Made by a program: the position numbers and the translations under genes
Notes under the pieces: model-generated
Databases searched by the model: none
What the model was told of the DNA's origin: nothing
The model's input: only the letters and a program-made list of their open reading frames with translations
Source of the DNA: Saccharina japonica
Taxonomy: Eukaryota > Sar > Phaeophyceae > Laminariales > Laminariaceae
Reading direction: 5' to 3'
DNA length: 64,000 nt
Assembly (NCBI GenBank): GCA_008828725.1
Contig: MEHQ01001746.1
Span: 389,024 to 453,023, forward strand
Part shown: piece after piece, positions 46,528-57,400 of the stretch
Layout: each line of letters starts with the position of its first letter
Numbering within the stretch: the first letter of the stretch is position 1

Positions 46528-47687
46528 AACATACCACAGGCAGTGCTGCAGAAACGTCCTGGTCTGGCCGACGGTTGGTCTAGCGTACGTACTGTTTGCT
46601 GTACGAACTGTTGCTTATGCTGCTGCTGCTGCCGTCGAGCGTATCCGGCACACCATTTGGCAGTCCATCAGTGCTGTCGATTCTACCGTCACGATTGATG
46701 ATGCTGTACCCATATACATGTGTCGACCCCTACACAGGCATACACGGAGCTGGCTGCGGGCGTCAGCCCGTCGCGGCGAAGCCCCGCTTGTATACGAGTA
46801 CTTGTATTGTATGCTTGTATAATATTATGCTCGTACATCAGTTGCATTCCACCATTCGATGATAGCAGCACTATGAGTAGACTACTGGTAAACATGCAGC
46901 AGTACGTATCGGTAGTCTATTACCAGGCACCAGGTACCGGGTACGACCTGGTACCGGTAGCTGGTACTGCTGTGCCCGTAGTCTATTGATACGTAGTGCA
47001 AGCGTTGCAAGATCATGTATCTTTCAACAATCAAAGGTATGTAGGATGTGCCTCGTGCCCAAGCGAGGCGCATCCTGACCAGAATGGCGATTGCAGCATC
47101 GGGTGCTGCACTGAACAGCCTACACCCCATGCGGCAGAGTAGGTCACACATTGTTGCCACATTGGCAAGGCAGGCCACGGATTGCCTCATCGGGACAACA
47201 AGCCCGGGATGCAACAACAACAGGGGAAAAAATACAGGGACGATCAGATAGTAGAACGGTGGCAGTTTGGCACCTGTGGGCGTCTCTCAGTCATCCAACA
47301 GAGCGTCTAAAAACCCCGATCGTGTTTGTATACCATGGTGTCAGATGACACACCGGCAACAAAGACCGGCATCCCCGACATCGTTATCGCGGCTACAGAC
47401 GAGAAGCGTCGAACCAAAGGCAGGGGCAGGGTAGGCAGGGTTTTGCGAACCTTTTCCTGGTGGTGCTTCATGAAGTGCGCCATCAACTCGTCCGCCCCTC
47501 CAAACTTCCGGTTCATATCCACTCGAACGGCCTTCATGAAGAGGTGATACGCAGAGTGGTGTGTCCTTTTCCTCGATCCCCGGGAACTGCTGGCGCCGGG
47601 TGTCGCTGTTGCGGGTGGACTCATCTTGGCCACTTGATGTGGCCGTGCGTTGAACGGCGGTGTGTTCAAAGCCGAGAGACAGAGCAT
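40588..47687 (-). CDS. HMG-box chromatin-type protein with Lys/Ser-rich middle, 3' incomplete
   Basis: Proposed minus-strand exons are 47624 (or 47687)-47451, 45066-44911, 43977-42022 and 40704-40588, all phase 0, giving at least 801 residues with no stop yet. Residues about 24-105 read as an HMG box: helix 1 SAYHLFMKAVRVDM, then MAVLGNMW, LPSVREFFEHAAQRKSAW. About 25 extra residues lie between helices 1 and 2, at the first intron. Residues 111-730 are low-complexity Lys/Ser/Gly/Asp with poly-Glu and poly-Ser runs. The end (WVEVEWEVEV, then VEWFTASV and WRINYSRRG) could be a Tudor- or PWWP-like barrel; this is inference. HMG boxes bend DNA, so a nuclear role is likely. No specific orthologue is recognised. 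Two tandem arrays fill intron 2. Confidence 0.7.
40780..40990 (-). repeat. Family K repeat, reversed
   Basis: Read in reverse it contains TGTTTCCTGGGTTGAAC, ACGGCAGGCAAGGAACCAGA and TGATCTAGTTCG, matching the 37 kb copy. Confidence 0.55.
41950..42015. mobile_element. Family A MITE right-end fragment beside the HMG-box exon 3 donor
   Basis: GTCCCAGTGACAAAATTTTCG, CCAAAACGCAGTACC and CCTATCCTAGCGAACGC match the family's right terminus (compare 56100-56150). It ends about six bases from the donor. Confidence 0.5.
42022..43977 (-). CDS. HMG-box protein exon 3 (Lys/Ser-rich)
   Basis: The 652 codons are open throughout and strongly biased to Lys, Ser, Gly, Glu and Asp. AGC repeats encode poly-Ser tracts near 42.36-42.48 kb, and a GAG repeat encodes poly-Glu near 42.9 kb. 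The exon ends SWVEVEWEVEV then KPEE at GAG/GTGAGG. The acceptor at 43978 (TCAAAG) is the only nearby phase-0 choice. A 66-70 bp tandem array starts about 15 bp beyond it. Confidence 0.65.
43990..44295. repeat. 66-70 bp tandem array next to an HMG-box exon acceptor
   Basis: Four to five units of GCGGAGATTTCGATGCAACA, GAAGACAGACCGTTGAACGG then TTAGAACGAGAACGGATCG. The last unit reaches within about 15 bp of the predicted acceptor at 43978. Confidence 0.85.
44475..44910. repeat. About 35-bp tandem array ending at an HMG-box exon donor
   Basis: About 12 diverged units of CGCCGGATCAGCACAGGTCT then TGCCGCATATTA. On the minus strand the array starts at the donor GTATTTTATCCGGCGACC. Confidence 0.8.
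44911..45066 (-). CDS. HMG-box protein exon 2
   Basis: The 52 codons lie between the acceptor TTGGCGCAG, with a good pyrimidine tract, and the donor AGCAAG/GTATTT. MAVLGNMWTNAL and FFEHAAQRKSAWEDA match helices 2 and 3 of an HMG box, including the conserved Trp, Phe and Lys-x-x-Trp positions. The donor sits at the edge of the 35-bp tandem array. Confidence 0.7.
45310..45443. other. Poly-G tract with a 98-base assembly gap
   Basis: G runs flank N at 45333-45430. It lies in intron 1 of the HMG-box gene, so nothing coding is lost in the model. Confidence 0.9.
45909..46021. mobile_element. Family B MITE
   Basis: ACGGGGGGCCATAGTAAATA and TTTACTATGGTCC are inverted ends. The right end carries a short TATTTACTAG duplication. 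Confidence 0.8.
46361..46527. repeat. Two CTG microsatellites
   Basis: (CTG) about 17 at 46361-46411 and about 13 at 46489-46527, with smaller CTG runs between. Confidence 0.9.
47451..47687 (-). CDS. HMG-box protein exon 1
   Basis: Two in-frame ATGs are possible, at 47687 and 47624. The second has the better context (AAGATGAG) and gives MSPPATATPGASSS, a basic SRGSRKR patch and HMG helix 1. The exon ends HHQEK at AAAAG before GTTCGC, a weak donor chosen because it is phase 0 and joins directly to exon 2. The open frame runs past the donor, so a longer exon cannot be excluded. Confidence 0.6.
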
Positions 47688-48712
47688 TTCCAACCTCTTC
47701 GTGGAGTTCCAGTGGTATCTGGGAGGATAATTGTCAGGGGTATTTTATATTTTGTCCCCTTACTTTTTTTTCAATTTCAAATTTCAAAATCATTTTTTCA
47801 AAAATCAAAATAGGAGTACTTGTACGTAGAACAAAAGTGGTCGCCCCGTCCCTGCCTGCCTCCGAGAGGTCAGCGGAGCTTTTAGCAAGAACGGGTGTAT
47901 CATCGCTCGGGTGCAACAGACAGGTATGGCGTTATGGCACGAAGGTTCCATCTTACGTACCTGGTACAGCAGTGCAAGTACGCTAAACTCGTTTTCTTCG
48001 AAGAACATGTTTTCCAGCAATAATGATCCCATACAAATTTCAAGTAGTTTGTCGCCCAAAACTAAACTTGGTCCGAAATACAATCAAAATGCGGATGCGA
48101 GTGCGAGGCGACCAGAGAGACCCTGCCCTGAGGCTGTTGTGAAAAAGGTGTACTGCTGTACGGAGTATACTGGACAGAACTTGGCCCAGATTAGACACAC
48201 TTCAGCAGTAGATGATGTACTGTGCTGTACTACGGAATACCCGGTAGTTGTTGGTAAAAAACGGGCTTTACGTACAGGTAGTCAGTCAGTACAGTCAGTA
48301 TACGTCAGTAAAGCACGCAGCAGTTTAGAGTAGCGTTGACACTCAACCAAGCAGGAATGAGAAAATGCCGCAAAACGCGATAATCGGGGTCGAGAATCGG
48401 CCTCAAGAGTTGAGCTCAAGAAAGTTTGTACGGGCGGACCATCATACCAGGTACCAGGTAGTAAATAGCAATAGGACATGAATGGTACACACAAAAACTA
48501 TACTTGTATTTTCCTCTTTTTACCAACAATGTTCCTTTTTCGTGAGCCCTAACTCGCAAAATACATCATTAACTCTAATTCCAGTACGAAATAACAAAAG
48601 CATTAAAAAAAAAAAAAACTACGAGTACAGTACGAGTAGCAGTGTGGTCCCCCGTAATAATACGAGTGGTTTGAGATGTATTGCAGACGAAAAACCTAAG
48701 AGTACTCTCTTA

Positions 48713-49133
48713 GGGCCCGTATTAACGAAGAAAAAAAAAATTCATATTGAAAAAAAAAAATCAAATCCGCTTTTCATTGGTCAACACACGCACCAGCACC
48801 AAAGATCAGGATCTTGGGGCATAATATTGGGTGCTGGTGCGTGTGTTGACCAATGATTAGCGAATTTGATTTTTTTTTTTCCAAATTGAATTTTTGCTGT
48901 CTTCGTTAATACGGGCCCGCCTTAGGGCCCGAATTAACGAGTATAAAATAAATTCAATTTGGAAAAAATAAAATTCAAATTCGCTCTTCATTGGTCAAAA
49001 CACGCACCTGCACCAAATATTATACCCCTAGATCCTAATCTTTGGTGCTGGTGCGTGTGTTGACCAATGAAAAGCGGATTTGAATAAAAAAAAATCCAAA
49101 TTGAATTTTTTTCTTCTTCGTTAAAACGGGCCC
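48713..49133. mobile_element. Two family C hairpin MITEs in tandem
   Basis: Copies at 48713-48918 and 48925-49133 are six bases apart. Both have GGGCCC ends and the CTTTTCATTGGTCAACACACG / TGTTGACCAATGA arms (the left arms vary slightly). The second is flanked by TTA on both sides. Confidence 0.85.
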
Positions 49134-50340
49134 TTAGGAATTACCCCGACCCTAAAAACCTACTGTAGTAACCCTAACCGCCTTCGAAATGTCTCGGGAT
49201 TGAGAATAATGAGAGGATCATCGTGGAATATCGCTCATTTCGTCCAAGTTGGGTCAAGTCGATAACACTCTTGACATTCGATGATGTTGTTGTGCGTGTA
49301 TGTCAACAGGGTACATACAAAAGGGTACGTCTTCACGTGTTCAATGATCCCCTCCCCTCTTTTCCATGACGCCCATCCACCACTCGGCCACGAGGAATAG
49401 CTTCAGCTTCCCCCACCGCTATATACGTAGTCGCGGTTGGTCGTCGGAGCTCATTGACACAATGGCAACATATTATTTATATATATATATATATATATTG
49501 GGTCGCCAATATAGCAACAGCCGGCCTGCCCGACTGTTGCAAGCAAATATGTCATTAATAAGACACATGTCAAGCACGGCAACACATGCGCTGTCAAGGG
49601 TGTAGGCCCGAAGTGTTCCACACTAAAACCTTGTAGTTCGGTGTAAGTCACGGCACGTCAAGGCAAAGCTGCTGTCTGTCAAGGGTTGAAAGTCCTGCTC
49701 CCGACATCTTTGGTTGCAAGCATTTGCGAGATGGAACCCAGCGTACACAGCAGCATTTCTCCGGGAACACCAAAATCAAGCCATCATACATACATGCATA
49801 CATACGTACAAGTATTATATTACCAAGCGCCGATACCAGGTATCATATACGACTGCATGCACATACAGCAGTTGGAGAGTTGAGCGCCCACAATCAATCA
49901 TGCCGATACAACTAACGTAGGACAACCATCAGCCAAGCCTTCCCGGCCGTGAGTATCGATCATACCGGCTGGGAGCACAGCGAGCCGCATCACAGCTACG
50001 GTAGCACTGTCCCCCGCACGCAAGAACCACTCAAACCACAGCTACGAACGCACTCCTAGTGCCTAGAAGAGTCTCGATCGGTCCGTACAAATCGTTACGA
50101 ACCATGCCCAATCCCTTCAGAACTCTGCACCCACATGCATGGGAAAAAAACACCCTGACGGTCGACATCTGTCGTCCATGGCCCCGCCGGCCGTCAGACA
50201 AAAGGCCTATGGCGATTCTACAGCGCAAAAGAAGCCCGCCGCCACAATGGCGAGAACGACGCCACTTGGCATCAAAATTCGGTACGAACTGATGGCATGC
50301 ATATATGTACGAAATATACATACACAGTAGAAAAAAACGG

Positions 50341-51393
50341 TTACTGATCAGTCAAGTCATGGACTCGACTGCCGGTCGCCCCCTCCCCCTTCCCCATCCA
50401 CTCAGCAGCCGCCAACGCCTGCGCTCCGAACGAAGACCCTGCGCCGGGCATCATCCCGCCGCCCACTCCTTCCTCGCTCTCCCCGTCTCCTTGATCCCCC
50501 GAGCCGCTTCCTTCGATAGATTTCTCGTCTCCGGGTCCAACGGCGCGCGGGATCGTCGACCCTCCCACGCTTCCGCCTCCCCCCCCTTGCCCTTCCGACG
50601 CGCTTCCTCCGCGCACGTCAACTCCGCCTCCTAGAGCAGCCCATGAGGCCATCGCGGCAGCATGTTCTTCTTCCTCCGACAATTTGCCCATGGAGGGGGG
50701 CCTTGCGCTACCTGTCCTCCCTCCACCCGAAACAGCAGAAGCACCATCACCGCCACCCCCAGCAGCACCAGCACCAGCAGAAGCAGACCCGACATCAGCA
50801 GCAGCAGCAGTAGAAGTAGTGTTATTCTGGCCAAACCCTCGGCCTTCGATGATGTAGCGCGCCCCTCTCTGGTACGCCTGGATTCCGGGCCGACTCGAAG
50901 GAGAACTTTCGGAAGACACAGCCGTCGTGGCCGGCCTGCTCGCGTCCACGAAGGGCCTACCCACCTCGCTCGTCCCCCAGCTACCGCCCTCGGCCCTGTG
51001 CCTGCGCCTGAGAGTATCCTCGCCCACCACGGCCGGCACCCCTCCGCTGCCGGTCGACCCACGATCGCTGCCGACGGTCGCGCTCGGCACGTACTGTCCC
51101 CCCTGCGCAGACCCCGACCGCCCCCTCGCTCCCGAAATTATGGTGGTGGCGTCGGGTACGCTGGTGGCGGCCAATCGTCCAGTACCGGCTCTGCTGCCGG
51201 CACTCCTCGTGCTTGTGCCCGGAGCGGTGCTCCATGTTCCGCGTCTATTTGATGTATCGGTGTCGGGATCGAGTGCGAGGAAGAAGACGTAGTAGAAGCC
51301 GTAGAACATGAGCTCGAGGGAGGTGATGAAGAGAACGCCCAAGGCAAGGGTGGAGTAGAACCAGTCGTGCATCAGCCACGGCAGCCCCTTCAG
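50341..51393 (-). CDS. SEIPIN: Seipin exon 6 (second membrane helix, disordered tail, stop)
   Basis: The acceptor is a poly-C tract ending ACAG. The exon opens LKGLPWLMHDWFYST, then a helix rich in Leu, Phe and Tyr. About 300 residues of Ser/Gly/Ala/Arg-rich, low-complexity tail follow, with a short acidic SEEEEHAAAMASW segment. The stop TAA is at 50343-50341. The poly-G/C tract upstream (51401-51492) holds one undetermined base. Confidence 0.85.
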   Translation of the reverse strand: MKGLPWLMHDWFYSTLALGVLFITSLELMFYGFYYVFFLALDPDTDTSNRRGTWSTAPGTSTRSAGSRAGTGRLAATSVPDATTIISGARGRSGSAQGGQYVPSATVGSDRGSTGSGGVPAVVGEDTLRRRHRAEGGSWGTSEVGRPFVDASRPATTAVSSESSPSSRPGIQAYQRGARYIIEGRGFGQNNTTSTAAAADVGSASAGAGAAGGGGDGASAVSGGGRTGSARPPSMGKLSEEEEHAAAMASWAALGGGVDVRGGSASEGQGGGGGSVGGSTIPRAVGPGDEKSIEGSGSGDQGDGESEEGVGGGMMPGAGSSFGAQALAAAEWMGKGEGATGSRVHDLTDQ

Positions 51394-51425
51394 CTGTGGG
51401 GGGGGGGGGGGGGGGGGGGGGGGGT

Positions 51426-51471
<46 letters not shown>

Positions 51472-54400
51472 NGGGGGGGGGGGGGGGGGGGGCGGTTGTG
51501 GGATTGTCGGAGGTGGGGAAGGGTGTGGGTGGAGGTAGCGAGGGGTCACGGCTTAATTGAGACTCGAGGACAAACCGAGTGGTGTGCCGAAAGACAGGAA
51601 TGCTACTGTTAATAATACTAACACAACCAAAGTATGTACGATACTTCTACTATTAATATGATACTTCGTGTTTTACTGCTATTCCCGCTGCTGTTGTTGC
51701 TGCTGCTGCTGCTACTACTGCTGCTGCTGCTGCTGCTGCTATTTGTACTACAGCTATTCCTACTAATACTCTTACTATTCATACTACTGCTACTTATACT
51801 ACTACTGCGACAAACTACTACTACAGCACTACTATTTCTGCATACTACTTCTACTACTACACTACCACTACCACTACCACTACTATGTCTACATACTGCT
51901 ACCACTACTACGACGACCACCACTACTACCACTACTACCACTTCTACCACTACTACCACTACTAACTGCATGGTGTACGACATCAACACGGTGCCCCATC
52001 CGCCATCTTCCCTGTCCATAGTGCTCTCACCTGCGGGGTGATGTGTACCGAGGCTCGGTAGAACTGCACGCGGCCGCTAGACACGGTCACCCGAGCCTTG
52101 GCCAGAGGGTGCAGAGCGCTCTCCTGAAACGGGGCGCCAGGGTCCGTTGCACATCGGGAGGAAATAGTCAGTGCAAAGCTTCAAAGACTTCCAGACCACG
52201 AACTGAATTATGGCGAAGGGTTAACGTGAGAACAAGAACTGCTACTCCTTCGAGGGTACCCGAAAAAACAGGGCTGCTCAAGGGTCAGGTCAAACCTGGC
52301 GGGTCGGGTCGGGTCGGGTCGGGTCGGGTAAGGGTGACCCGACCCGACCCGACCCGACCCGCGAGAGGTTGAAAACCTCCCAACTAAACCCGACCCGACC
52401 CGACAGATTTCAAAACTTCCTGACCCCGACCCGCGAGTGGGGTCATGGTCCGCAAAGAGCCCTGAAAAACAAACATCCCAGTACAGGCAGTACAGCACTC
52501 CTACGGATATTTCCGGTACCTGCTGTAAACAGGGGGGGGGCGCCAAAAGCACGCAAAACACGATACCAAAACTTGTCGTAAAACATAAATAAAACTACGT
52601 ACAGTAAATGTTTTTTAGTCGTTACAAAAATTCCACTCCACTGGTTTATTTTCTATTCGGACATATAGATGGGGCGTGGAGTGTGGTGTGTCATTTTCTC
52701 CTTCTGTTGCGTACCCTCGAATTCTCGGAGATTTTTCTTGTAACGAGTGTGTTGACGGTTACCGAAGATCGAGGCGTTACTTATGAAGAGTACGTACTGC
52801 GGAACGAATCTCCATCGTGGTCGAAGGTAAAGTTGCTACGCATGAATAGTAAAACCAATAGCGCATGAAACGAATAATTTTACATATATCTATATATACT
52901 TGTATATTTACTTCCATCCTAGTTAGTATATTCGCCCTTCTTTCTCGCTCCTTCCTATAATATATATATGTATATAATAGTCGTGAATCAGATCCGGGTT
53001 CGCATACGTACGTATCAGGCTCTCTCTTCCTTCCTCCTCACTACAATACGTGCCTTGCATTTTTTATCGCGAGAGTAGTTCGGCCCTTTTTTCCCTCGTC
53101 GACTACCGTCGAATCGTGGGTGTTGTCGAAGTGTGAATTGTTGCGTACCAGGTATGAATAGTTGCTTGAGGTGTGAGATAGAAATACGTCATGCTGTGGC
53201 AGCACAAAGAGCGAGGATGGGGGTGCACGTACGGGACGCGGATGGCTGGGCGGGGGGAGGGGGGGGGGGGGGGGGGTCGAGGCAATTCCCACCACACCCT
53301 AGTTGCCCCGCAAGCTCAGGAATGTCAGCATCTTAAACGAGCAGGGCGAGAATCCGATACACCCCGCCTATCACGCAGTTCCAGCAAGCCTATAATGTGC
53401 GTACTCAATCGGTCGAATTTCACTGCTGACGAGGCTGGCAATAACTTAATAAAAAGTCGAAATCATGAATCAACAATAAAAGAAAGAGAGTCAGAGGGAA
53501 AGTCCGAGAGAATCGAAACGTTCTCCGCAAGTCCAGAAATTCCGGAAACCTTGGAAAAAATAAAACCAATCAACCCATATCAGGTTCCGAAGAAGATGCC
53601 TGGTCACGTACACGCACAAACGCCTTCACTAGCCCCGTGAAAGCCAACTGCAAGACACAAACTCCTCTACACCGCGCGCCATATCTCGCAAAGCCCAGAA
53701 ATGCCGGAAACAAAAAGAAGGAAACAGAAAGAGGGAAAACCCGAGACACTTTTAATATTACCATCTTGCGTCATTTCTCGCAAGCCCAGCAATGCCGGCA
53801 TTTGTATTCGTATACAACGAACCAATGCAATCGACCATCAATCAAAAGTTCGAACGAACCTATCCGAGCCTATCCGGTCGAGCGAGCGCACGCACGCCTG
53901 CCTGACTACCACTCTCGCCTGGTAAAAGTCCATGCAAGACACGAAGACCGTGTCCGCTTCCTCCCGGACTCCGAGCAGGTACAGCGGCCACGAGAAAAAC
54001 ATGCCGATGCCCTTCCTCAGGGCGGAGGTGTGCGGGAGCATCGCAGGCCGCGCCGACGTCGCCAGCTCATTCCCCTTGGCGTCAAGCAACGTTGTGTGCA
54101 CCTGCATCCAGGCAAGTCGGGGCGCATCCACGCGCAATCGGGGGGTGGGTGGGTGGGTGGGTGGGTGGGTGGGTGGGTGGGTGAGTGCGTGGGTGGGTGG
54201 GACTCATCCTACGGTATGATACAGCAGTGGGTACCTCGATTTAAGAGTGCCTCGTGACAAGCCAAAACAAGCGTTATTAACCCATTCAGAACTCAAAACA
54301 AAATCCCACACTAATTCCAAGTAGTTTGTTCCCAAATTCGTCGGACCAGTTATTAAGGGGTTAAGTTAATTACATATTGATTGCTTTTATCTGTAGTGGG

Positions 54401-57400
54401 ATATATTCAGTGCTTTAGTATAGGCGGGACATGCCGATTTTGACTGCTCTTAAATGCCGAACGCTGTCATCTCGGGGCGCTCTTGAATCGGGCTACCCAC
54501 TGTATAGGGGTTGCATTCCACACCAAGGACGGATGACGATCTATCTGTAGATAATCTACATATAGATCCTAACCGGCCGTTATGATATGTTGTGCAGGAT
54601 CTGTACAGTACAGATCATCCCTAGGAACGATGTGCTATTAATAGATCACGCAAACTGTGCGGTTTCCACCGCGGCAACACGAGCTAGATCCTACAGATCA
54701 TACAGATCACACAGATCGTACAGATCGTACATATCAGGGAGGTATCTGGTCTGAAACATCAACTAGATCATACGAAGTGCGAACCGCGTATCTGAAGCAT
54801 GCTGCGGTAGAGGTGCACCATGTTTTTTTTCTTTCTGAGGGTAGTCGCTGGAGAAGCTCAATACCTCCCACAAATATTGTTTTTTTTGGGAGGAAAATGG
54901 AAGGTGCTACCCGAAAGAAGACAATCCCGTGGCCTGACTGTGCAATGAAAAATATCGCAACGCAAGACTGAGATACAGACGAGTTTGGGTTTAAATGGGG
55001 GCTGATCGTTCAAAGAACGTTTCAGCCAAAAAGTGATACTTCTATCGTACGTAGCATGAGTCATAATCCGATAGCTATGGACGACAATCCGTCGCTGGGG
55101 GCAGAGTACACAAGAAGCAGGCAGGATCGGCATCTACTGCTGCGCCGCTGTATTCCGAATCTATTGCAGCGCTGGCTCATGCGTTTACAAAGAGGCCGAC
55201 AGGGATGGTTTTGTACCGTTGAAGGCACATGCTACGGTAGAGGTGCCCCATTTTTGCCGACAGGGATGGTTTTGTACCGTTGAAGGCACATGCCACGGTA
55301 GAGGTGCACCATTTTTGCCTTCTGAGGGTGGTCACTTAAGGAGCTCCTTACCTCACCCCCGAAAACTGATTTCGGAAGAAACTAAAAGTGCTACCTACCT
55401 ACCCGATGAACAATACCATGACCTAACGATACGAAAGAAAAACATCGCAAACACAAGAATTAAAACACCCGGCGATTTTGGGTGAAGGGGCCCGGTCATT
55501 CAGAAAATATTTCAGCCTAAAAAGTGCTGCCTCTATCGTAGCACGAGTCTGTACTGCTGCTTTTTCGAGAAAGCATTGCCCCTTTCTTGCAGGTCCAGCC
55601 TGAATATCGTAAGAACAGCGAGACTCTCACCATGAAGACTCCGACCCTCCTATTGATGTACGAGGTCGGCATCTGCAGCTCCAGGCCCACCAGGTAGTGC
55701 TGCCCCGCCCTCAGGATCCTGGCCGGAAATCGCGCGACCAACAACCAGAGCGGTACCGCCTTTTTCGTTTTGACGCATGCTACGATAGAGAGGTGGCTCA
55801 TGTTTTTGTTTTCTGAGCTCCTCACTTGAGGAGCTATGTATCCCACCCAAAACAATGGTTTTGGAGTAAATTGAAAGTGCTATATACCCGACGAACAACC
55901 CCACGACCTGAGTCTAATAAGATAGTATAGCTGTCGCTAGGAACTCGCGCAGCAGGATATTAGTAACTGTCGTCAGCTTGTGTGCATTGGTGGGGAAAAC
56001 ACCAGGAAAAAACGTCAACGACGTAATTAAAAATATTGCAACACTAGACTGAAAGTTCGCCGATTTTGGGTTAAGGAGCTATTAATCGATCGTTCAGAAA
56101 ACGTTTCAGCCAAAAAGTGTCACTGGGACCTTTATCGTAGCACGCGTCGTTACAAAAAACAAACTAAATGCTTCGGCCAGGGGATGCATGAAAAAAACAA
56201 AACAAAGCAAAACAAAACAAAGCAAAAAATTTCACCACAAACTCCTAAAAGGGTAAACATGGAAAACAAAATCAGTGGGGTGAGGTTTCTGGACGAAGCT
56301 ACGAGAGACGTTTTTTTTTTCTGGTGTTTTGTTTAAAATTTACAGTGCTTTGGGTTTAGGCTGCCCCTCTCGGGAAGTGGCCACACCATCAATAAAATTA
56401 TATCATTGAAGCTGTCATCCATATGCAAGTCCGCCTCACAAGCGGTTCTTAGTAGGATGTAGCTCACCCTTCATGCGACTCGCCCAACACTTCACGGCGC
56501 TTCGCGCTTGGTGCTAGCAATGGCTGCCTGGTCGGTCAAAACCCGACATGCTCTGTCCCGGCATTGTAGGGATGCGAGGGTCTATGGGCATACAACTCCG
56601 GCCGAGCCCCCCATGAGTTCCCCCCCCCCCTCCCACGCTCTGTAGAGGCATGAACATTCCCCCTACAGTGGCACGAGTCTCTCCCTTACCGCACTGTGGT
56701 GGCATGAGTATACCTCCCCCCCCTGTGCCTGGGTTTCTAGACAGGGTGTCTTGCGTTTTGTTTGAAGTGCACCCTTGCGTCAGCTATGATCGCTCGCTAT
56801 CGGTCGATACCTGTTCATCATGAACAAAGCTCAACAGCTCAACAGCCCTCCAAGTCTTGGGGCTGTTCATTTCGAACAAAAGATCAACAGCCCGACAGCT
56901 CTCGAAGTCTTGGGATATCTTCTTGAATATAGCTCGAAGTCTTGGGATATCTTCTTGAATATAGCTCGAAGTCTTGGAATATCTTCTTGAATATAGCTCA
57001 ACAACCAAACAGTCCTCGATTTCTTGGGCGATCGTTTTGAAGAAAGCACAATAACTCAACAACTTGGGGGCGTGGGGTGCCCCTTGAAATTTGGAACAAA
57101 AGTTAAACAACCCAACAGTAGTCCACCAAATCTTGGGGAGGCATGGGGTGCCTCTTTTCATTTGGAGCAAGCTCAACAACCCAAGCAAGCGCCCGACTCT
57201 TCGAGCGTGTTGGATTGCCGCCACTTTTCATGTCGAGCACACGCTCAAAAACCCAACCAGTTGGTTGTTCGCATTGCCCAAATGCTGTTGTCTCATTGGT
57301 CAAGTAGTAATGTGTTGATGCCTGATTGGGTTTAGACGCATACTACGGCGGTATTATAGAGGTGCACCGTGTTTTTGCCTTCTGAGGGTGGTGACTTGCT

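Noticed and set aside
50662..51292. Plus-strand frames opposite seipin exon 6
   Set aside because: Antisense shadows of the Ser/Gly-rich tail; the minus-strand reading has family support.
54142..54202. (GGGT)n as a telomere repeat
   Set aside because: The unit is not a known telomere repeat, and the tract is short and lies inside a gene intron.
55571..55630. Extension of seipin exon 3 past VGVFM
   Set aside because: The frame stays open, but GTGAGAG follows directly and the next residues do not fit the family, whereas exon 4 does.
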